Notes: generated by a model from the letters alone, not told the origin. 64,000 nt of DNA from Motiliproteus sp047633175 (GCA_047633175.1 JBLIEQ010000009.1:59635-123634), one strand, 5' to 3'; shown: positions 54,934-64,000, counted from the first letter of the stretch. Numbers and translations are program-made.

Positions 54934-56298
54934 TTACTTTCCTATACAGAAATTACTGAAAATTTCGCCCAGCAGATCATCGGAGCTGAAAGCGCCGGTG
55001 ATGCCAGACAGGGCGTTCTGAGTCTCCTTAAGATCCTCTGCCAGGAGCTCACCGGCACCGTAATTGGTCAGTTGGGCGCTGCCTTCCTTCAAGAACTGCT
55101 GAGCCTTAAGCAGTGCCTCTATATGGCGGCGGCGCGCCATAAAGCCTCCCTCACAGCTGCTGTCGTAGCCCATGCACTGTTTAAGATGCAATCGCAGCAG
55201 ATCCATGCCCTGGTCCTGTTTGGCACTCAGACGGATCAGGTGAGTATCCTGCCGGGAATCTATCCCGGGTTGCTCGTGACTCAGGTCGATCTTATTACGG
55301 ATTACCGTGACCTTGTCCAGGCTGGGCAGCCGGGCGATAAAGTCGGGCCAGAGCTGTTCCGGGGCCGTTTCTTCGGTGCTGCTGGCGTCGACCATCAGCA
55401 GTACCCGGTCGGCGTTCTTGATCTCCTCCCAGGCGCGATCGATGCCTATTTGCTCGACGATGTCGTCGCTGTCGCGCAGGCCTGCGGTATCGATGATGTG
55501 CAGGGGCATGCCATCGATATGGATATGCTCGCGCAGCACATCGCGGGTGGTGCCGGCGATTTCGGTAACGATAGCCGTCTGTTTTCCCGCCAAGCTGTTA
55601 AGGAGGCTGGATTTGCCGGCGTTGGGACGCCCCGCGATCACCACATTCATGCCTTCGCGCAACAGCGCACCCTGACCGGCTTCTCTGAGCACTGCCTGTA
55701 GATCCAAGCTGATGCTGTCCAGATCCGCTGCGACCTTGCCGTCGGCGAGAAAGTCGATCTCCTCCTCCGGGAAATCGATCGCGGCTTCCACATAGATCCT
55801 CAGCCTTATCAGGGCATCGACCAGCGCGTGAACCCGCTTGGAAAAGGCGCCCTGCAGTGAGCGCTGAGCGGAGCGGGCGGCCTGTTCGGAGGAGCTGTCG
55901 ATCAGGTCGGCGATCGCTTCGGCCTGGGTCAGGTCGAGTTTATCGTTAAGAAAGGCGCGCTCGGAGAACTCACCGGGTCTTGCCGAACGGGCGCCGAGCG
56001 CCAGCACTTCTCGCAATAGCAGATCAAGAATGACCGGTCCGCCATGCGCCTGAAGCTCGAGCACATCTTCACCGGTAAAGGAGTGCGGGTTGGGGAAAAA
56101 AAGAGCGATACCCTGATCGACCTCCACGCCCTGCTGATCATAGAACGCGCCGTAGTGAGCGTAGCGGGGCCTGGGTTCCAGGCCGAGAATCTGCTGGGCA
56201 ATCGCGCGGGTCTGCTTGCCAGAGACGCGGATGATACCCACGCCACCACGACCGGGCGGGGTGGCGACAGCGGCGATGGTAGCGGTATCGATCTGCAT
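54934..56298 (-). CDS. mnmE: tRNA modification GTPase MnmE (TrmE)
   Basis: 454 residues. Folate-binding N-terminal domain (GRGGVGIIRVSG near 18), a helical part, and an inserted G domain with GRPNAGKSS (about 226), DTAGLRDS (about 273) and NKID (about 341). The C-terminus ends in CIGK with the essential cysteine. Acts with MnmG. Confidence 0.96.
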   Translation of the reverse strand: MQIDTATIAAVATPPGRGGVGIIRVSGKQTRAIAQQILGLEPRPRYAHYGAFYDQQGVEVDQGIALFFPNPHSFTGEDVLELQAHGGPVILDLLLREVLALGARSARPGEFSERAFLNDKLDLTQAEAIADLIDSSSEQAARSAQRSLQGAFSKRVHALVDALIRLRIYVEAAIDFPEEEIDFLADGKVAADLDSISLDLQAVLREAGQGALLREGMNVVIAGRPNAGKSSLLNSLAGKQTAIVTEIAGTTRDVLREHIHIDGMPLHIIDTAGLRDSDDIVEQIGIDRAWEEIKNADRVLLMVDASSTEETAPEQLWPDFIARLPSLDKVTVIRNKIDLSHEQPGIDSRQDTHLIRLSAKQDQGMDLLRLHLKQCMGYDSSCEGGFMARRRHIEALLKAQQFLKEGSAQLTNYGAGELLAEDLKETQNALSGITGAFSSDDLLGEIFSNFCIGK

Positions 56299-56443
56299 AC
56301 TTTAAGTCCCGTTAATAACAAAAAAGGCTATGTACCAGTTGATTATTGCCGCCTGATCCCCAAAAAAGGCGTCATGCTAAAGCCTAACCCACAAAAACAA
56401 CACTGATTAATGCGACAACTAATGAGGATATAGCCATAAAAAA

Positions 56444-56810
56444 GGCTATGTACCAATCTGTTGTTGCGGAGTTGCCTAGTTTTTTGATTACCATCAGCTA
56501 ATGGGTGGTCACTGTCAAACGACATTCCCCATTGTTAACCGATGAAATCCAGCCTGAAAAAGGCCCGCAGGGTCGAGCCAGGGACGGCGAGACAGACAGC
56601 TGAGGCAGGATGCCGAATCTGGCTGCCTCAGGCTGGATTTCATAGCGCCGCAGGCGCGTATCCGCAGGACGGTTAGCAGGGGCGCGTTTTCTTTGCTTCG
56701 GTTTCTTTGTCGCGTACACAGAAATGAAGCCGCCGGCAGGCGGAACCTCCCTTGATTATAAAGACAATAATTCAAAATTAACTTTTGTAACAACAGATTG
56801 GTACATAGCC
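56444..56810. repeat. Gene-free insert bounded by 22-bp inverted repeats, with an inner palindrome
   Basis: Ends 56444-56465 (GGCTATGTACCAATCTGTTG, then TT) and 56789-56810 are exact inverted copies. A third partial copy (AAAAAAGGCTATGTACCAG) is at 56320-56338. Inside, 56542-56557 and 56628-56643 (ATGAAATCCAGCCTGA and its complement) form a second, nested palindrome. No convincing protein is encoded. It looks like a MITE or REP-type insertion in the mnmE-yidC gap. Confidence 0.72.
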
Positions 56811-56812
56811 AT

Positions 56813-56840
56813 AAAAAAGGCCCCCTGGTGACAGGGAGCC
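56813..56840 (-). terminator. Terminator of the rpmH-rnpA-yidC unit
   Basis: On the minus strand GGCTCCCTG pairs with CAGGGGGCC (one GT pair) around TCAC, followed by TTTTTT. It directly follows yidC. Confidence 0.85.
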
Positions 56841-56860
56841 TTCGTTTAGTCAGCCAGCAA

Positions 56861-58567
56861 TCAAGTCTTTCTGGCTGCAACCTCAGCTTCGATATTGCGG
56901 GTAATGACCCACTGTTGCGCGATCGACAAGACGTTGTTGACCACCCAGTACAGTACCAGACCCGCCGGGAACCAGAGGAAGAAGAAGGTAAACATAAACG
57001 GCAGCATCTTCATTACCTTGGCCTGCATAGGATCTGGAGGCGTCGGGTTCAGAGTCTGCTGCACGAACATGGTGGCACCCATCATGATCGGCAGTACAAA
57101 GTAGGGGTCCATCACCGACATGTCCTGAATCCAGAGCATAAACGGCGCATGACGCAGCTCGACACTCTCCAACAGCACCCAGTACAGGGAGATAAACACC
57201 GGCATCTGAATAAGGATGGGCAGACAGCCGCCAAGAGGATTAATCTTCTCTTTCTTGTACAGCTCCATCATCGACGTCGACATTTTCTGACGATCATCGC
57301 CATAGAGCTCTTTCAGACGAGCCAGCTCAGGACCCACGGCACGCATCTTGGCCATCGACTTGTAGGCCTTGGCGGATAGCGGGAAGAACAGCCCCTTGAT
57401 CGCTACGGTGACCAGAATAATCGCCAGTCCCCAGTTGATCACCACACCCTGAATCATCCCCAATAACCAGAAGATCGGCTGTGCGATCCACCAGAGGATG
57501 CCGTAATCGACGGCCAGTTTGAGGTGCGGTGCGACCTGCTCCAACGTCCCCTGAATCTTAGGACCGGCGTAGAAGTTGGCCGAGGTAGTACCCTGCTGCC
57601 CGGGCACCACGGTGACCGTAGGCGACTTGAAACCAGCCAGATAGTTACCCTTATACTCACGGGCGAAGTAGTTATGGGTCTGCTCCGGATCGGGGATCCA
57701 GGCACTGACAAAGTAGTGCTGCAGCATCGCTACCCAACCGGCTTTAGAACTGCCTTTGTAAGGCTTCTCGTCGATATCACCGAAGTCGTATTTCTCGAAG
57801 TTGACCTCGGAGCTGGAGAACGCAGGCCCCAGATAGGATTGCATACCCATGCTGGTCTGCGAGGAAGGATCGTCGCTCAGATCACGCTTGATCTGGCCGA
57901 ACAGGTTACCCTGCCAGACTGAACCGCCGCGGTTATCGATCAGATACTCGACCTTCACCAGATACTGGCCACGGGTGAAGGTGAAACGTTTGGTGATGGT
58001 AACGTTGTTCTCTTGCTCCAGGGTCAGATCGACACTGATACTTTCCTGACCGTCGGCCAGTTGGTAGCTGGGTTGGCTCGCCTGGTAGCGGGGGCGCTCC
58101 TTCTTGGCATCGGGGCCATTGGGGCCTATGAGTCCGGATTGCGCCGTATAGGTGCGGTTAGCATTCTGCTCCAGAAGAACAAACGCCTGAGGACTGCCCA
58201 GTTGCGCCAGATAATCATCCAGGGCGGCCTGAATAATATCGCCGCCGTAGGTATCGATCACCAGATCCAGCGTATCGGTGGATACCTTGACCAGTCCAGC
58301 GGGCTCCGATGGGGTCGCTACTGCGGTAACCCCGGCCAGTGGCTGTTCAGAACCCGGCACGTCGCTAGTGGCTGAGTCCACAGATTCTGCGATCGGCACT
58401 GCGCCTTCAGAAGTAGATGAAGAAAGAGCAGGGGCACTTGAATAGGAGGAGACAGGCGCGCTAGCCACTTTCTGGCCGTTTTGGCCATAATCTTCTTGCC
58501 ACGTAAGGACCAGAATGTAGGAGATAACTGCCAGGGCGGCGATCAAGCCGATACGTTTGATATCCAT
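56861..58567 (-). CDS. yidC: Membrane protein insertase YidC
   Basis: 568 residues. An N-terminal membrane anchor (about 7-24) is followed by a Ser/Ala-rich linker, a large periplasmic P1 domain (about 90-350) and five C-terminal membrane helices, with NPLGGCLPILIQMPVFISLY (about 443-462) as the hallmark. Inserts inner-membrane proteins, including the F0 c subunit, alone or with Sec. yidD is missing upstream: only 97 non-coding bases separate it from rnpA. Confidence 0.96.
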   Translation of the reverse strand: MDIKRIGLIAALAVISYILVLTWQEDYGQNGQKVASAPVSSYSSAPALSSSTSEGAVPIAESVDSATSDVPGSEQPLAGVTAVATPSEPAGLVKVSTDTLDLVIDTYGGDIIQAALDDYLAQLGSPQAFVLLEQNANRTYTAQSGLIGPNGPDAKKERPRYQASQPSYQLADGQESISVDLTLEQENNVTITKRFTFTRGQYLVKVEYLIDNRGGSVWQGNLFGQIKRDLSDDPSSQTSMGMQSYLGPAFSSSEVNFEKYDFGDIDEKPYKGSSKAGWVAMLQHYFVSAWIPDPEQTHNYFAREYKGNYLAGFKSPTVTVVPGQQGTTSANFYAGPKIQGTLEQVAPHLKLAVDYGILWWIAQPIFWLLGMIQGVVINWGLAIILVTVAIKGLFFPLSAKAYKSMAKMRAVGPELARLKELYGDDRQKMSTSMMELYKKEKINPLGGCLPILIQMPVFISLYWVLLESVELRHAPFMLWIQDMSVMDPYFVLPIMMGATMFVQQTLNPTPPDPMQAKVMKMLPFMFTFFFLWFPAGLVLYWVVNNVLSIAQQWVITRNIEAEVAARKT

Positions 58568-58664
58568 GCGAGTAGTCTGCCGATGCCATTAAATTTGTTG
58601 GTTACAGGGGTTGAGGACGTGAATAGTACGTCACACCACCTGTACTGCGTCGCTTAAAGTCTGT

Positions 58665-59054
58665 TTAGTCCCTGCCTGTGGGCTGGAGTTTGAGCTGTTT
58701 CAGCGCATATTTACTTAAACGCTGCCAACTGTGCTCGATCAGCCGCTGCAATGCCGGATTATCCAGATCACCCAGCCCTCTTCGTGCCAGCACCACGATA
58801 TCCAGATTAGGTAATTCTGAATTCTGGAGCCGAAAGGACTCGCGGATAATACGTTTTACACGGTTTCTTTGCACGGCCAGACGGACATTCTTTTTTGCGA
58901 TGACCAGGCCGACACGGGGATGGGAGAGTTGGCTGGGCGTAGCCAGGATCAGCAGATTGCGATCCGAGACTTTAAGCTGCGCACCGTTAAAAACAGCCCG
59001 ATAATCCCCGGCGTTCAATAAACGCGAACTCCGGGGAAATTCGAAACCTGTCAT
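58665..59054 (-). CDS. rnpA: Ribonuclease P protein component
   Basis: 129 residues. The RNR motif is VQRNRVKRIIRESFRL (about 60-75). Binds the RNase P RNA to mature tRNA 5' ends. Close behind rpmH, the conserved order. C-terminal tail basic and Lys/Gln-rich. Confidence 0.95.
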   Translation of the reverse strand: MTGFEFPRSSRLLNAGDYRAVFNGAQLKVSDRNLLILATPSQLSHPRVGLVIAKKNVRLAVQRNRVKRIIRESFRLQNSELPNLDIVVLARRGLGDLDNPALQRLIEHSWQRLSKYALKQLKLQPTGRD

Positions 59055-59076
59055 TATCGGTGTCTCTGGTATGAAC

Positions 59077-59214
59077 TTATGCGCTCAGAGACTTACGACC
59101 TTTAGTACGACGACGGGCAATGACCTGACAGCCGTTTTTGGTAGCCATGCGAGCACGGAAACCGTGGTTGCGGGCACGTTTTAGCAAACTGGGTTGGAAT
59201 GTTCTCTTGCTCAT
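59077..59214 (-). CDS. rpmH: 50S ribosomal protein L34
   Basis: 45 residues beginning MSKRTFQPSLLKRARNHGFR and ending RKSLSA; very basic, standard L34 with one extra N-terminal residue and an unusual cysteine (NGCQV) where arginine is common. The first gene of the rpmH-rnpA-yidC unit, divergent from dnaA. Confidence 0.95.
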   Translation of the reverse strand: MSKRTFQPSLLKRARNHGFRARMATKNGCQVIARRRTKGRKSLSA

Positions 59215-59485
59215 GACTCAATCCTACTTAATTAAAGGGCTTGAACCCTTGTCTCGAAAATCAAAAGCGGGAGTTTATTGAAAACCTGCCTACTCTGCAA
59301 ATCTTATTAGTCCCGCCAGGCTGATAATTAGGCAGTTGATCAACTATTCGGCCAGTTTTGTGGCCAGCCAAGGGTTTTTCCATGGCGGGGGGCTATTATT
59401 GTGAATAACAAATATTTTTTCAATAAAATCAATATTTTTAATTAGATTTAACCTCTGTAAAAGTACGGTATAAACGGCCGGAGCT

Positions 59486-59622
59486 TGTGGATAAAAAACT
59501 CTGCGTACAGAGCATAAAAAAGCTTTGGATATAACGGATTTAAAGCGTTTCGAGGAGCTCATCTTCCGTTGATATCGACTGAGCAAAAAAAAACTCCGCT
59601 CTGGGCCGGGATCTGTGGATAA
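59486..59622. promoter_or_regulatory. DnaA boxes in the rpmH-dnaA gap
   Basis: Two perfect boxes TGTGGATAA (complement TTATCCACA) are at 59486-59494 and 59614-59622, upstream of dnaA. They fit DnaA autoregulation, or a remnant of the second origin-like region seen between rpmH and dnaA in pseudomonads. No gene is supported in 59215-59674. Confidence 0.78.
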
Positions 59623-59674
59623 CTGCGGATCTAGCCGCTAGAATGGTTCAAATTCTGAGATGTGGTGGAGCTGG

Positions 59675-61162
59675 ATGGTTGTTCGATTGTGGCAGACGTG
59701 CCTGGGATGTTTGGAACAGGAGTTCCCATCACAGCAGTTCAATACCTGGATACGTCCACTCAAGGTAGAGCAGGGAGGCGATGCACAGTTACGCCTGCTT
59801 GCTCCCAACCGCTTTGTGATGGACTGGGTAGCGGATAAGTACCTTAGCCGTATTAAAGAGTTGCTCAGTGAGCACAGCGAAGAGCAGATTCGTGAAGTGG
59901 TTTTTGAGGTCGCAGGCTCTTCGATCAGGGCCTATACCCCGACAGTTCATCCTTTAAATAGCAATGGTGATGTCGTCCCTGCGCCCTCTCCTGCACCGTC
60001 CCCGGTTCAGTCCCAAGCCCCGCCCCAGGCGACCTTTCCCAGCGTCAATCCTGCGACGCGGCCGTCTCCCCCTATCCAGCAGCAATCAGGGCCAGATAAC
60101 CAAAGGACCCGCAGGGTTGAGGTCGAGGGCGGGATTCGCCATCAGACCCATCTCAACAAGTTATTTACCTTCGATACCTTTGTTCAGGGCAAGTCAAACC
60201 AGCTCGCCTTGGCTGCGGCTCAGCAGGTGGCCGAAAACCCCGGCAGCTCCTATAACCCGCTGTTTATCTATGGTGGTGTAGGGCTGGGTAAGACCCACCT
60301 GATGCACGCCGTGGGTGCGGGAATGCTTAAGCGTAATCCTAACGCCAAGATCGTGTACCTGCATTCAGAGCGCTTCGTGGCGGATATGGTCAAGGCGCTC
60401 CAGCTGAATGCCATCAACGAATTCAAGCGCTATTATCGTACCGTTGATGCCTTACTGATTGACGATATTCAGTTTTTTGCCAATAAAGACCGCTCTCAGG
60501 AAGAGTTTTTCCATACCTTTAATGCCCTGCTCGAAGGCGGTCAGCAGATGATCCTGACCTGCGATCGTTACCCTAAGGAGATTAATGGTCTGGAGGATCG
60601 TCTCAAGTCACGGTTTGGCTGGGGATTGACGGTGGCGGTAGAGCCCCCTGAGTTAGAGACCCGGGTGGCTATCCTGATGCAAAAAGCGGATGAGGCGCGT
60701 GTCAGGCTGCCTCACGATGCCGCTTTCTTTATCGCCCAGAAAATTCGTTCTAATGTCAGAGAGCTTGAAGGTGCACTTAAGAGGGTCATAGCGAACGCTC
60801 ACTTCACGGGTAGCAAGATCACCACCGATTTTATCCGCGAATCACTCAAGGACCTGCTGGCGCTGCAGGATAAGCTGGTGAGCATCGATAATATCCAGCG
60901 CGTTGTTTCCGAGTACTACAAGATCAAGGTGGCTGACCTCCACTCTAAACGTCGCAGCCGCTCAGTTGCGCGCCCACGACAGGTCGCGATGGCGCTCTCC
61001 AAGGAGTTGACCAACCATAGTTTGCCGGAAATCGGCAATGCCTATGGCGGAAGAGACCACACAACTGTCTTGCATGCGTGCAGAAAAGTGGCAGAATTGC
61101 GTGAAATTGATAGTGATATTCGAGAAGATTACAAAAACTTGTTGAGAACGCTGTCTTCGTAA
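59675..61162 (+). CDS. dnaA: Chromosomal replication initiator protein DnaA
   Basis: 495 residues from ATG 59675 (GGAG 5 bp upstream), giving MVVRLWQTCLGCLEQEFPSQ like other DnaA N-termini; the open frame to 59660 is ignored. Domain I is at about 1-85, a Pro/Gln-rich linker about 90-150, domain III has Walker A GGVGLGKTH (about 200) and LLIDDIQFFANK, and domain IV has the GRDHTTVLHACRKV signature. Melts oriC and loads DnaB. Confidence 0.97.
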   Translation: MVVRLWQTCLGCLEQEFPSQQFNTWIRPLKVEQGGDAQLRLLAPNRFVMDWVADKYLSRIKELLSEHSEEQIREVVFEVAGSSIRAYTPTVHPLNSNGDVVPAPSPAPSPVQSQAPPQATFPSVNPATRPSPPIQQQSGPDNQRTRRVEVEGGIRHQTHLNKLFTFDTFVQGKSNQLALAAAQQVAENPGSSYNPLFIYGGVGLGKTHLMHAVGAGMLKRNPNAKIVYLHSERFVADMVKALQLNAINEFKRYYRTVDALLIDDIQFFANKDRSQEEFFHTFNALLEGGQQMILTCDRYPKEINGLEDRLKSRFGWGLTVAVEPPELETRVAILMQKADEARVRLPHDAAFFIAQKIRSNVRELEGALKRVIANAHFTGSKITTDFIRESLKDLLALQDKLVSIDNIQRVVSEYYKIKVADLHSKRRSRSVARPRQVAMALSKELTNHSLPEIGNAYGGRDHTTVLHACRKVAELREIDSDIREDYKNLLRTLSS

Positions 61163-61206
61163 TGAAACGCGGATCTCTAAAAGGAACCTGACGCTAAGGG
61201 CCGGCT

Positions 61207-62310
61207 ATGAAATTTACCTTATCCAGAGAAGCACTATTGAAACCCCTGCAGCTGGTTGCTGGTGTTGTTGAGCGCCGTCAGACGATGCCGGTGCTGTCCA
61301 ATATTCTATTGGTGGTCGAGGGCAACCAACTGTCAATGACCGGCACCGATCTGGAAGTCGAAATGATCGCCCGGATTCAGCTGGAGCACCCGGCGGAATC
61401 CGGTTCGATCACGGTACCGGCGAAGAAGCTGATGGATATCTGCAAGTCATTGACTGACGGCGTCGATATCGAGCTGACCCTGACCGGGCAAAAGGTGTTG
61501 ATCAAAGGCGGGCGTAGCCGCTTTACCCTCACAACCCTGCCCGCCTCCGAATTTCCCAGTGTCGAGGATGCCCCCGAGAGTCTCGATATCCGTATCGCTC
61601 AGGGCGCGCTGAAACGCTTAATCGAGCGTACCGGTTTTGCGATGGCACAACAGGATGTCCGTTATTACCTCAACGGCATGCTATTGGAGCTGACCGGCAC
61701 TCAGTTGCGGACTGTTGCCACCGATGGTCATCGGCTGGCGACCTCGATCTATAAGGTCGATACCGATATCGCCGAGAGGGTTCAGGTGATCGTCCCGCGC
61801 AAAGGGATCCTGGAACTGGCGCGTTTGCTCGAAGACTCGGATAACACCGCCGAACTCTTAATTGGCAGCAGCCATATTCGGGTCAGCACCGGTGAATATA
61901 CCTTCACCTCCAAGCTGGTCGACGGTAAATTTCCTGACTATGAGCGTGTCATCCCTAAGGGTGGCGACAAGCTGATTATCGCCGATCGCCAGGAGTTACG
62001 TCAGGTCTTGAACCGTATCGCGATCCTGTCCAATGAAAAGTATCGGGGGGTTCGTTTAGTGCTTACCGATGACTCTCTGCAGATCCTGGCCAATAACCCT
62101 GAGCAGGAGGAGGCGGAAGAGACCCTGGCGGTGGATTACAAGAACACCGCCATGGAGATCGGCTTTAACGTCAATTATCTGCTGGATGCCCTATCGATCC
62201 TGCCGGATCAGATGGTCAAGATAACGATGAAGGATCCCAACAGCAGCGCCTTGGTCGAGGCGGTCGATTCCAGTGACAATGTGTATGTCATCATGCCGAT
62301 GCGGATGTAA
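61207..62310 (+). CDS. dnaN: DNA polymerase III beta sliding clamp
   Basis: 367 residues, three clamp folds. Begins MKFTLSREALLKPLQLVAGVVERR and ends VYVIMPMRM, both canonical. Tethers polymerase III to DNA. 44 bp after dnaA, with a ribosome-binding site. recF and gyrB, which usually follow, are not in the window. Confidence 0.97.
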   Translation: MKFTLSREALLKPLQLVAGVVERRQTMPVLSNILLVVEGNQLSMTGTDLEVEMIARIQLEHPAESGSITVPAKKLMDICKSLTDGVDIELTLTGQKVLIKGGRSRFTLTTLPASEFPSVEDAPESLDIRIAQGALKRLIERTGFAMAQQDVRYYLNGMLLELTGTQLRTVATDGHRLATSIYKVDTDIAERVQVIVPRKGILELARLLEDSDNTAELLIGSSHIRVSTGEYTFTSKLVDGKFPDYERVIPKGGDKLIIADRQELRQVLNRIAILSNEKYRGVRLVLTDDSLQILANNPEQEEAEETLAVDYKNTAMEIGFNVNYLLDALSILPDQMVKITMKDPNSSALVEAVDSSDNVYVIMPMRM

Positions 62311-62575
62311 CCCTGGGAATTAATACCTAAGACCGATCTGAAACGGGTCAGCCCCCCAGGCACCCGGCCTCTAATGCCAGCATGCCCAACAGCACCGGGT
62401 CTGCTGGACCTGCCAAATAATCCCGTTCATTTTTCGCAAGCGCCCAGCGTTGGCCGAGAGTCTAGTAGACAGCACCCTCAGCGCAACGCTGCTCTCTTAT
62501 ATTGCCCGGGGAGTATTCTTTAAGCGATATCTGCTGTTAAGCATCGGATCAGAACAGAGTCTGTGGGTATCGATA

Positions 62576-63196
62576 CTAAGAGCCCTGAGGCTTTTCTTCG
62601 ATGCTCTGTGTGGCTGATACCTGGTTACCGAGTCGTTGGTACTCTTGCCCTAGCAGTGGGAAGTTCTTGTCGGCGTAGCGTCGTGATTGTTGCAAGTCTT
62701 CGATCAGGTCGTCTGCGAGCGACTCGACAGCGTGCCGAGTGCGGGCTGCTGTTTTATCCTTGGTTATATAAAAAATTTGTTGGCCTAAATCGTGGCTGGT
62801 GCTTATGTAAGTTTGCAAGCCGCTTTCTACATTTGTAGCGTAAGGGACGTTGGCTACCAGCCAGTGATTAAGCCAGACTTCGACGTTTACCATGCATGCC
62901 TCGCCAGAAGCATGCCCCAGGACGCTGATAACTATTGTGTCTTTCAGAGCTTTAGGCGTGTCCGGGATAATTGAATAGCCCGATGCTTTGAGCTTAGTTT
63001 CCATAGTTTTTTGTAGCGACTGAGGGTGCAGAAGGCAACCATCCGTGACGCGATCTACTACCTGTACAGAAAAATCGGTCTTGTATGCCACGACCGCCTT
63101 AGATCCTCCTTTAAGCAGAAGCTCGGGCTCTGCTGCGTTGGATGCAGCGGCGGTGGTCGCTAATAGAAGCGTAGTAAGCAGTGTTGATCGTCGCAT
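62576..63196 (-). CDS. Exported protein of unknown function
   Basis: 206 residues with a signal peptide (LLTTLLLATTAAASNA, cleavage about 21-22). The mature part has two cysteines (DGCLLHP, EACMVN) that could form a disulfide, a mixed alpha/beta look, and a charged C-terminus. I do not recognise the family. Convergent with dnaN across 265 gene-free bases. Confidence 0.6.
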   Translation of the reverse strand: MRRSTLLTTLLLATTAAASNAAEPELLLKGGSKAVVAYKTDFSVQVVDRVTDGCLLHPQSLQKTMETKLKASGYSIIPDTPKALKDTIVISVLGHASGEACMVNVEVWLNHWLVANVPYATNVESGLQTYISTSHDLGQQIFYITKDKTAARTRHAVESLADDLIEDLQQSRRYADKNFPLLGQEYQRLGNQVSATQSIEEKPQGS

Positions 63197-63783
63197 ATAA
63201 ACTTTCCTTAGATCGATAAAGCCGAATAGACAGTCTGGAAGGCTGGCTGATAGAGCTTATCGTTACACTTCGGCTAAAAAGATGCATTCTTAGCCACACG
63301 TATAAAACTTTAAACTAAGCGCTTTCCAGGCTCAACCCATAAGGGCATAGCTTGATCGAGTTTATCAAACAGTCAGATGCTTGTAGGCAGATCAGATGTT
63401 CTCCGACACCGGCTTAATGATGTCTGCCTGAGGCAGCTAACCTCCGGGCAACGATGCCAGCGGTACGCACTTAATAGAAGAAGGTTCTTGCTATAAGCAA
63501 GCGGAGGGAGGGTTGCCCCTAAGGAGGCCGCATTGACTTGGCAGCCGACAACGGGAAATAATTTTTTATCGCGAAAAAATCTCCGATGCTCCCTGTGTAT
63601 AAGCTCATATTAGACATTATCACCATATGCACTTAACTCACTTTATGTGGTCTATCAATCTATGATATCAGTAGCGAAAACCATTACTTCTCAGCGTAGT
63701 TGTGCCATAGTCTACCCATCAAGGAAAGTAAGCCTTTAACGTAATGGCTTGGTCTAATAGCACTTTAACAAGGATGTGCCGGT
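63197..63783. other. Long upstream region of the adhesin gene
   Basis: 587 bp without a recognisable gene. TTGACT (63533-63538) and AATAAT (63557-63562), 18 bp apart, are a possible promoter for the adhesin, giving a leader of about 215 bases, long enough for regulation. CGCGAAAAAAT-like AT-rich sequence follows. No repeat was noticed. Confidence 0.45.
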
Positions 63784-64000
63784 ATGATTTCAGCCCTTCA
63801 GTCCCCGCAATTGATAGATCCCGGCACGAACCCTGTTCTTGAATTCCAAGGTTCTGTTGCAGTCGTCGATACAGATGGTAACCTCAGCCCGCTTCTGGCT
63901 GACACCTATGTTCGTCCTGGTGAGGTGCTTGTCACCGGGGAAGCGGGTTTTCTGACGTTGGCGCATGCCTATGGTCCTATCGAGATCGGTCCTGGTTGCA
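63784..64000 (+). CDS. Start of a LapA-like retention-module surface protein (cut off)
   Basis: 72 residues are present and the frame is open to the window edge. VLEFQGSVAVVDTDGNLSPL then VRPGEVLVTGEAGFLTLAHA is the pattern of the N-terminal retention module that anchors LapA-type giant adhesins in the outer membrane until the LapG protease cuts them. AAGGA precedes the ATG by 9 bases. The identity of the remainder cannot be seen. Confidence 0.65.
   Translation, partial: MISALQSPQLIDPGTNPVLEFQGSVAVVDTDGNLSPLLADTYVRPGEVLVTGEAGFLTLAHAYGPIEIGPGC

Noticed and set aside
56515..56880. Frames across the mnmE-yidC gap
   Set aside because: They are built from the nested inverted repeats and the yidC terminator, not from a protein family.
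59344..59586. Minus-strand frame of 80 codons in the rpmH-dnaA gap
   Set aside because: AT-rich intergenic sequence holding a DnaA box; no protein features.

Overview
The window looks like the replication-origin side of a marine gammaproteobacterium, probably Oceanospirillales-like; the genus cannot be told from sequence alone. The evidence is the family make-up and order (rpmH-rnpA-yidC-mnmE, mnmG-rsmG-parA-parB-atpIBEFHAGDC-glmU-glmS, dnaA-dnaN), a complete MSHA type IV pilus locus, and genes suited to marine organosulfur compounds (a cysteate sulfo-lyase cluster and an acrylyl-CoA reductase).

Layout: 1-7 kb holds the 5' part of priA, rpmE, an exported SNase-like nuclease, a malic enzyme, an O-acetylhomoserine sulfhydrylase and radA. 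7-21 kb is an MSHA pilus biogenesis operon on the minus strand (mshI, mshI2, J, K, L, M, N, E, G, F, A, C, D, O, P) followed by a PilZ protein. A tRNA-Phe gene and a cluster of intergenic repeats separate it from a large MshQ-like surface protein that lies upstream of the operon rather than at its end. 25.6-28.3 kb encodes a TrpXYZ-type ABC transporter. 28.4-29.7 kb has a small unknown gene and two tandem SpoIIAA/STAS-like paralogues. 29.9-34.4 kb is a probable cysteate desulfonation cluster: RidA-like deaminase, YeiH-family exporter, CuyA-like sulfo-lyase, divergent LysR regulator, Asp/Glu-family racemase, and a decayed fragment of a second cuyA. 34.8-40.3 kb has folD-purU and glmU-glmS, and 40.5-52 kb the ATP synthase operon, parAB, rsmG and mnmG.

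The likely oriC lies just upstream of mnmG (52.16-52.45 kb), with an AT-rich stretch and several DnaA boxes. A GntR regulator and a divergent acuI-like gene sit between this oriC and mnmE, with a perfect 21-bp-arm palindrome between them. The mnmE-yidC-rnpA-rpmH block and dnaA-dnaN follow. yidD is not found between rnpA and yidC, and recF/gyrB do not follow dnaN; an exported protein of unknown function and the start of a LapA-like retention-module adhesin occupy that position.

Two themes recur. First, surface attachment that is probably controlled by cyclic di-GMP: the MshE N-terminal domain, a PilZ protein, MSHA pili, MshQ and the adhesin. Second, many dispersed short intergenic repeats (palindromes, 50-bp and 56-bp tandem units) that mark gene-cluster boundaries and one gap inside the MSHA operon.
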